NCBI RefSeq assembly: GCF_000355695.1
Contig: NC_020891.1
Span: forward strand, 2,480,001-2,544,000
DNA from: Clavibacter nebraskensis NCPPB 2581
GTDB taxonomy: Bacteria > Actinomycetota > Actinomycetes > Actinomycetales > Microbacteriaceae
Length of the DNA: 64,000 nt
Reading direction: 5' to 3'
Part shown: positions 1 through 7,695 of the stretch, piece after piece
How the letters are laid out: every line of letters starts with the position of its first letter
Position numbering within the stretch: position 1 is the first letter of the stretch
The notes under the pieces: model-generated
Databases searched by the model: none
What the model was told of the DNA's origin: nothing
Seen by the model: the letters and a program-made list of their open reading frames with translations, nothing else
Translations under genes and position numbers: made by a program

Positions 1-1
1 G

Positions 2-961
2 GCGCGCCCCGAGGACGCGCGGCCGCGGGAGTTCGGCCCGGTCGTGCTGTGGCGCCCGTGGCTCGTCGCGGCCGGCCTCGCGTTCGGCGCGACCAGCTCG
101 GTCAAGTGGTCGGGCATCTTCTTCCTCGCGGGCTTCGGCCTCTACGTGGTGCTCGCCGACATGCTGTTGCGCCGCCGCCACGGGCTCGCCGCGTGGTTCA
201 CGGCGGGCGCCGCGGTCCAGGGTCCCGTCTCGTTCCTCCTCCTCGTGCCGCCCGCGATCGCCGCCTTCCTCGCCTCCTACGCGGGCTGGTTCGCGACCTC
301 GAACGGGTACTTCCGGAACTGGGCGGCCGAGGGCGCGAACGCGTGGCAGGGAGGGCTGGCCTGGGTGCCGCTGTCGATCCAGAGCCTCTGGCACTACGTC
401 GCGCAGCAGTACGCGTTCAACGTGGGGCTCGACGTGACGCACCCGTACCGGGCGGATCCGCGGCTCTGGCTGCTGCTGTACCGGCCGACCCAGTTCTACT
501 ACGAGGGCTACGGCTACGGGGAGGCCGGCTGCACGATCGACGCGTGCTCGGCGTCCATCACCTCGATCGCGAACCCCATCATCTGGTGGCTGTCCGTCGC
601 CGCGATGCTCTATCTCGTCTACCGGCTCGTCGCCCGCCGCGAGTGGCGCGTGGGCCTCGTGCTCATGGGCATGGTCGTCGGGTACCTGCCGTGGCTGCTC
701 TACGTGAACCGCACGGTCTTCCAGTTCTACTCGATCGCCTTCGAGCCGTACCTGATCCTGTGCCTCGCGATGGTGCTCGGCATGATCCTGGGCGACCGCG
801 GCGATCCCCGACCCCGTCGCACGCGCGGCATCGTGATCGTCGGCGTGATCCTCGTCGTGTGCGCGCTCGTCAGCGCGTTCTTCTACCCGCTGTGGACCGG
901 GCAGCTCGTGCCCACGTGGTTCTGGCGGCTGCACGCGTGGATCCCCTCGGGCTGGATCTGA
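2..961 (+). CDS. Protein O-mannosyltransferase (PMT family), C-terminal part
   Basis: The frame is already open at the left edge, so the start lies outside; 319 residues are visible. They contain several hydrophobic membrane segments and the extracytoplasmic signature of actinobacterial dolichyl/polyprenyl-phosphate-mannose protein mannosyltransferases: the pattern YYEGYGYGEAGC followed by SITSIANPIIWW, then three C-terminal helices. The family transfers mannose from polyprenyl-phosphate-mannose to Ser/Thr of exported proteins at the outer face of the membrane. The stop codon TGA shares one base with the ATG of the next gene (TGATG), so the two are probably cotranscribed, although no functional link to the exporter is obvious. 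Family assignment is firm; the acceptor proteins cannot be told from sequence. Confidence 0.85.
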   Translation, partial: ARPEDARPREFGPVVLWRPWLVAAGLAFGATSSVKWSGIFFLAGFGLYVVLADMLLRRRHGLAAWFTAGAAVQGPVSFLLLVPPAIAAFLASYAGWFATSNGYFRNWAAEGANAWQGGLAWVPLSIQSLWHYVAQQYAFNVGLDVTHPYRADPRLWLLLYRPTQFYYEGYGYGEAGCTIDACSASITSIANPIIWWLSVAAMLYLVYRLVARREWRVGLVLMGMVVGYLPWLLYVNRTVFQFYSIAFEPYLILCLAMVLGMILGDRGDPRPRRTRGIVIVGVILVVCALVSAFFYPLWTGQLVPTWFWRLHAWIPSGWI

Positions 962-1965
962 TGCCCGCCACCGCCACCCGCCTCCACCCCGCGCTCCCCG
1001 GCCTCGGCGCCGCGGCGGCGGCCGCCCTCGTCGCGTGGGGCGTGCACGCGCTCGTCCCGGCGATCCCGCTGCTCACCGTCGCGGTCGCCCTCGGCATCGT
1101 CGCCGCGCAGATCCCGGCCGCCCGACCCGCGCTCACGGGCACGCTGAAGCCCGGCCTCACGCTCGCGTCCAAGCGGCTGATGCGGATCGGCGTGGTGCTC
1201 CTCGGCCTGCAGCTCGGCCTCTCCGACATCGTCGGCCTCGGCTGGCGCGCCGTGCTGCTCGTGGTCGCGGTCGTGGTCCTCGCGTTCGCGGGCACCTACG
1301 CGATCGCCCGCGCGCTGCGCATGCCCGGCCAGCAGCCGCTGCTCCTCGCCACCGGCTTCTCGATCTGCGGCGCGAGCGCGATCGGCGCCATGGCCGGCGT
1401 CACGCGCGCGAAGCCCGCCGACCAGGGCGCGCCCGTCGCGCTCGTCACGCTCTGCGGCACCCTCGCGATCGCCGTGCTGCCGCCGCTCGCCGGCCCGCTC
1501 GGCCTCGACGACGCCGCCTTCGGCCACTGGGTGGGCGCGGGCGTGCACGACGTGGGGCAGGTGGTCGCGACCGCGCAGATCGCGGGCTCCGCCGCCCTCA
1601 CCATCGCGATCGCCGTGAAGCTCACGCGCGTGCTGCTGCTCGCGCCCGTGGTCGCCGTCGCGGGCGTCGTGATGCGCCGCCGCGAGGGCCGCGTCGAGGG
1701 CGCCGCGCGCCCGCCGATCGTGCCGCTGTTCGTGCTCGGGTTCCTCGCCGCCGTGCTCGTGCGCACCTTCGTGCCGCTCCCGGTCGGCGTGCTCGACGCC
1801 GCGCAGGTCGTGCAGACCGCGCTGCTGGCGATCGCGCTCGTGGCGCTCGGATCCGCGGTGCGCCTCCGCGAGCTCGTCGGCCAGGGCGGATCCGCGCTCG
1901 CCGCCGGCGTGCTCTCCTGGGCGCTCATCGCGGGCCTCGCGCTCGTGGCGGTGCGCCTGTCCTGA
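961..1965 (+). CDS. YeiH/UPF0324 family putative sulfate exporter
   Basis: A 334-residue polytopic membrane protein with about ten hydrophobic helices. The family landmarks are visible: the segment LKPGLTLASKRLMRIGVVLLG near residue 65, the motif FSICGASAI near residue 140, and GVHDVGQVVATAQ near residue 195. These are typical of UPF0324 (YeiH) proteins, annotated as putative sulfate or sulfonate exporters; direct transport evidence for the family is thin. The start ATG overlaps the mannosyltransferase stop by one base, implying translational coupling. Length matches the family (about 330-350). Confidence 0.85.
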   Translation: MPATATRLHPALPGLGAAAAAALVAWGVHALVPAIPLLTVAVALGIVAAQIPAARPALTGTLKPGLTLASKRLMRIGVVLLGLQLGLSDIVGLGWRAVLLVVAVVVLAFAGTYAIARALRMPGQQPLLLATGFSICGASAIGAMAGVTRAKPADQGAPVALVTLCGTLAIAVLPPLAGPLGLDDAAFGHWVGAGVHDVGQVVATAQIAGSAALTIAIAVKLTRVLLLAPVVAVAGVVMRRREGRVEGAARPPIVPLFVLGFLAAVLVRTFVPLPVGVLDAAQVVQTALLAIALVALGSAVRLRELVGQGGSALAAGVLSWALIAGLALVAVRLS

Positions 1966-2039
1966 TCCGTCTGGCGACATCCCGTCGTCCGCATGTCGCC
2001 GCATTACGGCCCGGCCGGGGAACCGTCGGGAGCGCGGGC

Positions 2040-2045
2040 TAGCGT
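2040..2045 (+). promoter_or_regulatory. -10 element TAGCGT for metY (leaderless)
   Basis: TANNNT box followed by exactly 6 bases and then the ATG at 2052. No Shine-Dalgarno is present, so transcription would start at or next to the start codon. Confidence 0.55.
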
Positions 2046-2051
2046 CGGGTC

Positions 2052-3347
2052 ATGGTCGATCGCGAGTACGGGTTCAAGACGAGGGCGATCCACGCGGGCA
2101 ACATCCCCGACGCCACCACGGGTGCGCGCGCCCTCCCCATCTACCAGTCGAGCGCGTTCGTCTTCGACGACACCGCCGACGCCGCCGCGCGCTTCGCGCT
2201 GCAGAAGTACGGCAACGTCTACTCGCGCCTGTCGAACCCCACCGTCGCGTCCTTCGAGGAGCGCGTCGCGAGCCTCGAGGGCGGCCTCGGCGCGGTCGCC
2301 ACGGCGAGCGGGCTGAGCGCGCAGTACATCACCTTCGCCTCGCTCGCGGGCGCAGGCGACCACATCGTCGCCTCCGCGAACCTCTACGGCGGATCCATCA
2401 CCCAGCTGGACGTGACCCTCCGCCGCTTCGGCGTGGAGACCACGTTCGTGCAGTCGAGCGACCCGGCCGACTACGCCGCCGCCATCACCGACCGCACCAA
2501 GCTCGTGTTCGCCGAGACCGTCGCGAACCCGTCGGGCGAGATCGCCGACATCGAGGGGCTCGCCGCCGTCGCGCACGCCGCGGGCGTCCCGCTCGTCATC
2601 GACTCCACCATCGCCACCCCGTACCTCAACCGGCCCATCGAGTGGGGCGCCGACATCGTCATCCACTCGGCCACCAAGTTCCTCGGCGGGCACGGCACCA
2701 CGCTCGGCGGCGTGGTCGTCGAGTCCGGCCTCTTCGACTGGGAGAGCGCGCGCTTCCCGCTCCTCGACCAGCCCGTGCCGAGCTACGGCGGCCTCAACTG
2801 GACCGGCAACTTCGGCGAGTACGCGTTCCTCACGCGCCTCCGGGCCGAGCAGCTCCGCGACATCGGCCCCGCGCTCGCGCCGCACTCCGCGTTCCTGCTC
2901 GCGCAGGGCGTCGAGACGCTGCCGTACCGGATGCAGGCGCACATCGACAACGCGCGGGCCGTCGCCGAGTGGCTCGATGCGGATCCGCGCATCACGGCCG
3001 TCAACTGGGCCGGCCTCCCCGCGCACCCGCACCACGAGCGGGCGCGCAAGTACCTGCCGACGGGCCCCGGATCCGTGTTCACGTTCGAGGTCGCGGGCGG
3101 CCGCGCGGTGGGCCAGCGCTTCATCGAGTCGGTCGAGCTCGCGAGCCACCTCGCCAACATCGGCGACGTGAAGACCCTCGTCATCCACCCGGCGTCCACG
3201 ACCCACGCGCAGCTGAGCGAGTCGCAGCTGGTCGACGCGGGCGTGCTGCCCGGCATCGTCCGCATCAGCGTCGGCATCGAGGACGTCGCCGACATCATCC
3301 ACGACCTGGACCAGGCGCTGGCCGCCGCCACGGAGGGAGCGAAGTGA
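2052..3347 (+). CDS. metY: O-acetylhomoserine/O-acetylserine sulfhydrylase
   Basis: A 431-residue PLP enzyme of the Cys/Met metabolism family. It would convert O-acetyl-L-homoserine plus sulfide to homocysteine in direct-sulfhydrylation methionine synthesis. Visible hallmarks are the N-terminal TRAIHAG-type segment, YSRLSNPT near residue 58, DSTIATPYL near residue 186, and the PLP Schiff-base lysine K209 in SATKFLGGHG. The length of about 430 favours the sulfhydrylase branch over cystathionine gamma-synthase (about 380-400). The gene has a TAGCGT -10 box six bases before its ATG and no ribosome binding site. It overlaps the next gene by four bases. Homocysteine synthase is the likely activity; other members of the fold-type I family are less likely. 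Confidence 0.9.
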   Translation: MVDREYGFKTRAIHAGNIPDATTGARALPIYQSSAFVFDDTADAAARFALQKYGNVYSRLSNPTVASFEERVASLEGGLGAVATASGLSAQYITFASLAGAGDHIVASANLYGGSITQLDVTLRRFGVETTFVQSSDPADYAAAITDRTKLVFAETVANPSGEIADIEGLAAVAHAAGVPLVIDSTIATPYLNRPIEWGADIVIHSATKFLGGHGTTLGGVVVESGLFDWESARFPLLDQPVPSYGGLNWTGNFGEYAFLTRLRAEQLRDIGPALAPHSAFLLAQGVETLPYRMQAHIDNARAVAEWLDADPRITAVNWAGLPAHPHHERARKYLPTGPGSVFTFEVAGGRAVGQRFIESVELASHLANIGDVKTLVIHPASTTHAQLSESQLVDAGVLPGIVRISVGIEDVADIIHDLDQALAAATEGAK

Positions 3348-4102
3348 GCTTCGACACCGGCGGCGTGCCGCCCGAGAGGACCGGATCCACGCCCCACCCC
3401 GCGGCGGACGCCGCCGACCTCGCGCCGCTCGACCCGGCCGAGGAGGCCGCCGACCGCGCGGCCGGCGACGCGGCCGGGGCGCAGGACTCCGACGCGGACG
3501 CGGCGACCCCCGCCGAGCCCGTCGCCGACCCGGACGCCGACGGCACCCAGACCACGCAGCTCCAGAACGGCCTCACCTGCGCGATCCCCCGCTCCAGCCC
3601 GCTCGCCGCGCTCCTGCGCAGCGAGCGCACGTGGACCGGCCCGACCGCCAAGGAGCGCCAGGCGATCCTGCGCCGCGCGAAGAGCGTCGCCATCGTCGGC
3701 GCCTCGCCGAACCCGGCCCGCTCCAGCTACTTCGTCGGCACGTACCTCCAGCAGTCGAGCGACTACCGCGTGTACTTCGTGAACCCGAACGCCACCGAGA
3801 TCCTCGGCCAGGAGGCGTACCCCGACCTCGCCTCGCTGCCCGAGGTGCCCGACATCGTCGACGTGTTCCGGAAGGCGAGCGACATCCCGTCCGTCGTGGA
3901 CGACGTGGTCGCGATCGGCGCCCCCGTCATCTGGGTGCAGCTCGGCATCTGGAACCAGGAGGCGGCCGAGGACGCGGAGGCCCGCGGGCTCACGGTGGTC
4001 ATGGACCGCTGCGTCAAGGTCGAGCACGCGCGCTTCCACGGCGGCCTGCACCTGCTCGGCTTCGACACCGGCGTGATCAGCGCGCGGAAGGCCGCGGTCT
4101 AG
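3344..4102 (+). CDS. CoA-binding domain protein (Rossmann fold)
   Basis: A 252-residue protein starting at a GTG that overlaps the metY stop (GTGA). Residues 1-70 are a low-complexity acidic Ala/Asp/Glu/Pro tail absent from most relatives. Residues from about 105 to 250 form the succinyl-CoA-synthetase-type CoA-binding Rossmann domain, recognised by KSVAIVGASPNPARSSYFV, the VYFVNPN strand, and the C-terminal VMDRCVKVEHAR segment. YccU/YneT-type CoA-binding proteins have this architecture. The function is unknown. Translational coupling to metY suggests a sulfur- or methionine-related role, but that is only context. Seen: domain and overlap; inferred: link to sulfur metabolism. Confidence 0.8.
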   Translation: MSFDTGGVPPERTGSTPHPAADAADLAPLDPAEEAADRAAGDAAGAQDSDADAATPAEPVADPDADGTQTTQLQNGLTCAIPRSSPLAALLRSERTWTGPTAKERQAILRRAKSVAIVGASPNPARSSYFVGTYLQQSSDYRVYFVNPNATEILGQEAYPDLASLPEVPDIVDVFRKASDIPSVVDDVVAIGAPVIWVQLGIWNQEAAEDAEARGLTVVMDRCVKVEHARFHGGLHLLGFDTGVISARKAAV

Positions 4103-4118
4103 CGGAGGCGATCACGGC

Positions 4119-4138
4119 CGGGCGCACGAGGGCGCCCG
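4119..4138. terminator. Bidirectional terminator hairpin
   Basis: Seven-base-pair stem CGGGCGC / GCGCCCG around a six-base loop, placed between two convergent genes that end at 4102 (+) and 4143 (-). No T-tract, as usual in this G+C-rich window. Confidence 0.5.
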
Positions 4139-4142
4139 CGGT

Positions 4143-4652
4143 TCACCAGCCGAGCGTGCCCGGCGCGCCCTTGAAGGGGCCGACCACGCGCGGCGTGATC
4201 CAGCCGCCGTAGAAGTCGCCCTCCTGCGCCTCGACCTGGATGCCGTCGACCGTGATGCGGTCCGTCGCGGAGGGGTACACGGCCACCTTGTCCGCGAGCG
4301 TCTCGTAGCCGCGCGTCGGCGACGGGTACCACCAGGCCGCGCAGTCGGCCGTCACGCCGCCGGCGGTGAGCGAGAGGTACGAGGCCTCCCCCTTGTACTC
4401 GCACCACGACCGGCCGGCGGCGGAGGCGAGCACGCCCGCGGCGAAGTCGGCGGAGGGCAGGTAGTAGACCGGCGGGTGGCTGGTCTCGAGCACGCGCACC
4501 GCGGATCGGCTGTCGAGGACGACGCGGCCGCCGAGCTCGATCACGATGCGCTCGGACGACGGCTCCACGCGCGGCGGACGCGGGTAGTCCCACACCGACT
4601 CCTGCCCCTCGCCGGGGATCTCACGGGGACGGCGGGGCGGTGGGATGCGCAT
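4143..4652 (-). CDS. DUF427 domain protein
   Basis: A 169-residue cytosolic protein of the DUF427 family. Landmarks are the SVWDYPRPPRVE start, the strand VRVLETSHPPVYYLP, the conserved RSWCEYKGEASYLSL, and the WWYPSP and GWITP segments. The start is placed at the ATG at 4652 because a TACCGT -10 box lies exactly six bases upstream; a longer reading to 4814 has no initiation signal and low-complexity sequence. DUF427 proteins are single beta-barrel-like proteins of unknown biochemical function, widespread in actinobacteria. No neighbour suggests a pathway. Confidence 0.8.
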   Translation of the reverse strand: MRIPPPRRPREIPGEGQESVWDYPRPPRVEPSSERIVIELGGRVVLDSRSAVRVLETSHPPVYYLPSADFAAGVLASAAGRSWCEYKGEASYLSLTAGGVTADCAAWWYPSPTRGYETLADKVAVYPSATDRITVDGIQVEAQEGDFYGGWITPRVVGPFKGAPGTLGW

Positions 4653-4658
4653 GCGCCG

Positions 4659-4664
4659 ACGGTA
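4659..4664 (-). promoter_or_regulatory. -10 element TACCGT for the DUF427 gene (leaderless)
   Basis: TANNNT box on the minus strand, six bases before the ATG at 4652. It decides the start choice for this gene. Confidence 0.55.
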
Positions 4665-4739
4665 CCGCGGCTGCCTGAGCGCCCCGGATCTCGCGTCCGG
4701 ACGAGCCGCTCGGCCCCGTTCGGTAAAGCCGTATCCACT

Positions 4740-4829
4740 AAACGTTTTTGCACGAATGGTCCTCAGGGTGCTTGACTGGGGCACGTCCACCCGCATTCGG
4801 GTGTCACACAGCACGAAATCTTCGAGGAG
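4740..4829 (+). promoter_or_regulatory. 5' region of glsB-like gene: AT-rich patch, hairpin and RBS
   Basis: A locally AT-rich stretch with the palindrome AAACGTTT (4740-4747) is followed by TTGACT at 4772, a possible -35. A perfect 6-bp hairpin CACCCG-CATT-CGGGTG lies at 4788-4803 and a GAGGAG ribosome binding site at 4824-4829. Unlike most genes here this one has an ordinary leader. The -10 cannot be placed confidently. Confidence 0.35.
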
Positions 4830-4837
4830 TAACGCAC

Positions 4838-5098
4838 ATGGGCATCATCGGTTTTCTGGTTCTGGGTCTGATCGCCGGAGCGCTCGCCAAGCTGATCCTC
4901 CCGGGCAAGCAGGGTGGCGGAATCATCGTCACGCTGATCCTGGGCGTCGTCGGGGCCTTCCTCGGCGGCTTCATCGGCAGCGCGCTGTTCGGGAAGGGCG
5001 TCGACAGCTTCGACCTCGGCTCGCTCGCGCTCGCCATCGTCGGCGCGATCATCGTCCTGCTGGTCTACGGCGCGATCGTCGGCCGCAAGAAGGCCTAG
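4838..5098 (+). CDS. GlsB/YeaQ/YmgE family stress-response membrane protein
   Basis: An 86-residue, almost entirely hydrophobic, Gly-rich protein with three predicted membrane helices: residues 2-20, 28-50 and 60-82. It has the transglycosylase-associated (YeaQ/YmgE/GlsB) pattern GLIAGALAKLILPGKQGGG then ILGVVGAFLGGFIG. The family is associated with general and envelope stress; the mechanism is unknown. The ATG at 4838 is chosen because GAGGAG lies eight bases upstream and the homology starts exactly there. It is monocistronic, with a strong hairpin after the stop. Confidence 0.85.
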   Translation: MGIIGFLVLGLIAGALAKLILPGKQGGGIIVTLILGVVGAFLGGFIGSALFGKGVDSFDLGSLALAIVGAIIVLLVYGAIVGRKKA

Positions 5099-5115
5099 TC
5101 CTTCTGCAGCTCGCG

Positions 5116-5158
5116 GAGCCCTCGTCGCCCATCCGGACCGGATCGGCGGCGGGGGCTC
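5116..5158 (+). terminator. Strong terminator hairpin after glsB-like gene
   Basis: Two stacked stems: an outer 14-pair arm (5116-5129 with 5145-5158, two G-T pairs) and an inner ATCCGG/CCGGAT arm, separated by one C-C mismatch. No U-tract follows. Confidence 0.6.
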
Positions 5159-5207
5159 TCGTCATGTCGGGCTCCTGATCCCGGCGGGCCCGTCCCCGCG
5201 CCGTGCC

Positions 5208-5213
5208 TACGAT
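5208..5213 (+). promoter_or_regulatory. -10 element TACGAT (leaderless)
   Basis: TANNNT box six bases before the ATG at 5220. Confidence 0.5.
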
Positions 5214-5219
5214 GACGGC

Positions 5220-5885
5220 ATGCCCGACGCCGTCGCCCCGCCATCCGCCCCTGCCCGCTCGCGCACCGCGGCCGCCCTCGTCGCCGTCGCGCTCCCGCCG
5301 CTGGCCCTCGCCGCCGCCGGCCTGTCGCACCCCAGCTCGCTGACCGACGACACCGCGATGCACTGGCGCGACCTGCACATCGCGCTCCTGCCCGTCTTCC
5401 CGCTGCTCGCGATCGCGCCGATCCTCCTCACGCGCCGCCACGACCACCGCCTCGGGGTCCTCGCCGTGGTCCTCGGCTTCGTCTACGCCGTCTGCTACCA
5501 GGCGCTCGACATCCTCGCGGGCATCGCGGCGGGCGCCCTGAAGCTCGAGGGCGGGCAGGGCGTGACCACCATGTACGCGCTCGCGGACGGGATCGTCGTC
5601 GCGGGCGTCTGGTCGTACGTCGCCGCGACCGTGCTCGCGAGCGCGCTCGTGATCCGGCACGCGGGACTCCGGGCGCTGCCCGGCGCCGTCATCGCCGTGG
5701 TCGCGGCCGTCTCCTTCGTCGACAGCCACATCTTCTTCCCGCGCGGCGTGATCACCATGCTCAGCCTCGCGATCGGCTGGACCTGGCTTGTGCTCGCCTC
5801 GCACGGGCGCGCCCGCCGGCCGTCCGGCGCATCCGCCGGCCCTGCGAGCGCCCCCGCGGCCGACCGCGCCGAGGCGGCGGCATAG
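5220..5885 (+). CDS. Conserved hypothetical integral membrane protein
   Basis: A 221-residue protein that I do not recognise. Six or so hydrophobic helices are visible at about residues 15-35, 50-68, 75-98, 115-150, 155-172 and 178-195, with a soluble Ala/Pro-rich tail. A loop near residue 35 reads LSHPSSLTDDTAMHWRDLH, and a possible metal-binding SHIFFPRG lies near residue 170. The gene starts leaderless (TACGAT six bases upstream) and ends nine bases before sdaA. That gene has its own -10 box within this gap, so coexpression is not required. Confidence 0.65.
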   Translation: MPDAVAPPSAPARSRTAAALVAVALPPLALAAAGLSHPSSLTDDTAMHWRDLHIALLPVFPLLAIAPILLTRRHDHRLGVLAVVLGFVYAVCYQALDILAGIAAGALKLEGGQGVTTMYALADGIVVAGVWSYVAATVLASALVIRHAGLRALPGAVIAVVAAVSFVDSHIFFPRGVITMLSLAIGWTWLVLASHGRARRPSGASAGPASAPAADRAEAAA

Positions 5886-5888
5886 TCT
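5883..5888 (+). promoter_or_regulatory. -10 element TAGTCT for sdaA (leaderless)
   Basis: TANNNT box six bases before the ATG at 5895. It overlaps the TAG stop codon of the upstream membrane-protein gene (5883-5885). Confidence 0.55.
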
Positions 5889-5894
5889 GACGGG

Positions 5895-7262
5895 ATGACA
5901 GCGTACGTCTCGGCACTCGACCTCTTCTCCATCGGGATCGGGCCGTCGAGCTCGCACACCGTCGGCCCCATGCGCGCGGCCCTGCTCTTCGCCGAGGAGT
6001 GCCGGGCGTCGCCCCGGTTCACGGAGATCGCGCGCGTCACGGTGCGGCTGTTCGGCTCGCTCGGCGCCACGGGCCTCGGCCACGGGACGCCCGACGCGGT
6101 CGTCGCGGGGCTCGCCGGCCTCGCGCCCGAGACGTGCGACCCCGACGAGGTGCGTGGCCGCTGGTCCGGGCTCGGCGAGGGCGTCGACGTGCCGCTCGCC
6201 GGGATCCACCCGGTGCGGATGGTGGGCCGCGACCTCACGTTCGAGCCGTTCACGCGGCTCCCCCGCCACCCCAACGCGATGCACCTCGCGGCCCTCGACG
6301 TCGACGGCGGCACGGTGCTCGAGAGCACGTGGTTCTCGGTCGGCGGCGGGTTCGTGCTGCGCGAGGACCAGGCGCCGTCCGCCGTGCTGCCCGCCGGGCT
6401 CCCCCACTCCTTCTCCAACGCCGACGAGCTGATCGCGCTGGCCGAGAGCACCGGGCGCTCCATCGCCGACGTCGCGCGCGACACCGAGGAGTCGATCCAC
6501 GGATCCCGTCGCGCGGTCGCCGGGCTGGACGCGATCTGGGACGCGATGGCTGCGTGCGTGACCGCGGGACTCGGCGGCCAGGGCACGCTGCCGGGAGGCC
6601 TCAACGTGCGGCGCCGGGCGGCGCGCGTCGCCTCGCAGCTCGCGACGATCGACGCCGAGGGCGCGCGCGACACGTCGCACGAGTGGCTGCACGCGTTCGC
6701 GCTCGCGGTCAACGAGGAGAACGCGTCCGGCGGGCGCGTGGTCACGGCGCCCACCAACGGAGCGGCCGGCATCATCCCCGCGGTCGGCTCCTACTACCTG
6801 CGGTTCGTGCCGGGCGCCGACCGCGACGGGATCCGCGACTTCCTCCTCACCGCCACCGCGATCGGCTCGCTCGTGAAGGCCAACGCGTCCATCTCGGGCG
6901 CGGAGGCGGGCTGCCAGGGCGAGGTCGGCACGGCGTGCGCGATGGCGGCGGGCGCCCTGTGCGCGGTGCTCGGCGGATCCCCGCGGCAGGTGGAGAACGC
7001 GGCCGAGATCGCGATGGAGCACCACCTCGGCCTCACGTGCGATCCCGTGGGCGGGCTCGTGCAGATCCCCTGCATCGAGCGGAACGCGATCGCCGCGTCC
7101 ACCGCCGTGAACGCCGCCCGCATGGCGCTGCACGGCGACGGCACGCACCTCGTCTCCCTCGACACCGTGATCGAGACCATGCGGCAGACGGGCCTCGACA
7201 TGTCCACCAAGTACAAGGAGACGTCCACGGGCGGGCTCGCGGTCAACGTCATCGAGTGCTGA
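5895..7262 (+). CDS. sdaA: L-serine ammonia-lyase (iron-sulfur, single chain)
   Basis: A 455-residue single-polypeptide L-serine dehydratase that deaminates L-serine to pyruvate and ammonia. The N-terminal beta domain begins with the diagnostic [19 protein letters not shown]. The C-terminal alpha domain carries the [4Fe-4S]-binding cysteines: C340 and C348 in [10 protein letters not shown], then C382 and C393 in [12 protein letters not shown]. It also has the [20 protein letters not shown] motif. The length is normal for type II enzymes (about 455). The 5' end is leaderless. A nitrogen-releasing enzyme fits the nitrogen-scavenging theme of the window but is 10 kb from the urea genes. Confidence 0.93.
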   Translation: MTAYVSALDLFSIGIGPSSSHTVGPMRAALLFAEECRASPRFTEIARVTVRLFGSLGATGLGHGTPDAVVAGLAGLAPETCDPDEVRGRWSGLGEGVDVPLAGIHPVRMVGRDLTFEPFTRLPRHPNAMHLAALDVDGGTVLESTWFSVGGGFVLREDQAPSAVLPAGLPHSFSNADELIALAESTGRSIADVARDTEESIHGSRRAVAGLDAIWDAMAACVTAGLGGQGTLPGGLNVRRRAARVASQLATIDAEGARDTSHEWLHAFALAVNEENASGGRVVTAPTNGAAGIIPAVGSYYLRFVPGADRDGIRDFLLTATAIGSLVKANASISGAEAGCQGEVGTACAMAAGALCAVLGGSPRQVENAAEIAMEHHLGLTCDPVGGLVQIPCIERNAIAASTAVNAARMALHGDGTHLVSLDTVIETMRQTGLDMSTKYKETSTGGLAVNVIEC

Positions 7263-7299
7263 GCGCCCGCCGCGCGGCCGGCCGTGTCAGGCTGGGCGC

Positions 7300-7695
7300 A
7301 TGGGTGTCCCCGCGCTGCTGCTCGCCGTCGCGGCGCTGCTCGTCCTCGGCACCACGCAGCTCGCGGCCTGGGGGCTGTTGAAGCGGAACGGCTGGATCGG
7401 GATCCGCACGCGCCCGCTGATGGCGAGCGACGAGGCCTGGCGTGCCGGGCACGCGGCCGCGCTCCCGGCGCTCCGCAGCACATGCCTGTCCGTCGCGATC
7501 GGTGGCGTCATCGGCGGGATCGCGGCCGGCGCCGGCATGAACAGCGTCGCCAGCTGGGGCGCGCTCCTGCTCGTGGGCGGCATCGTCTGGAGCACGTTCC
7601 GGGCGGGGCGCGCGGCGAAGGCGGTCACGCGCCGGAGCGACGCCGAGCTCCACGCGTCGCGCCCGGCCCAGCGACCCGGTCCCTCCCGCCGCTAG
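7300..7695 (+). CDS. SdpI/YhfL family membrane protein
   Basis: A 131-residue protein with three hydrophobic helices at about residues 3-22, 62-80 and 85-103. It carries the SdpI-family cytoplasmic signature [22 protein letters not shown] at residues 29-50. In Bacillus, SdpI gives immunity to the SDP cannibalism toxin; most actinobacterial relatives are of unknown role. The gene has no clear RBS; a weak CAGGCT box lies six bases upstream. Its TAG stop lies within a CTAG that also supplies the stop codon of the convergent gene at 7692, so the two genes overlap by four bases. Confidence 0.75.
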   Translation: MGVPALLLAVAALLVLGTTQLAAWGLLKRNGWIGIRTRPLMASDEAWRAGHAAALPALRSTCLSVAIGGVIGGIAAGAGMNSVASWGALLLVGGIVWSTFRAGRAAKAVTRRSDAELHASRPAQRPGPSRR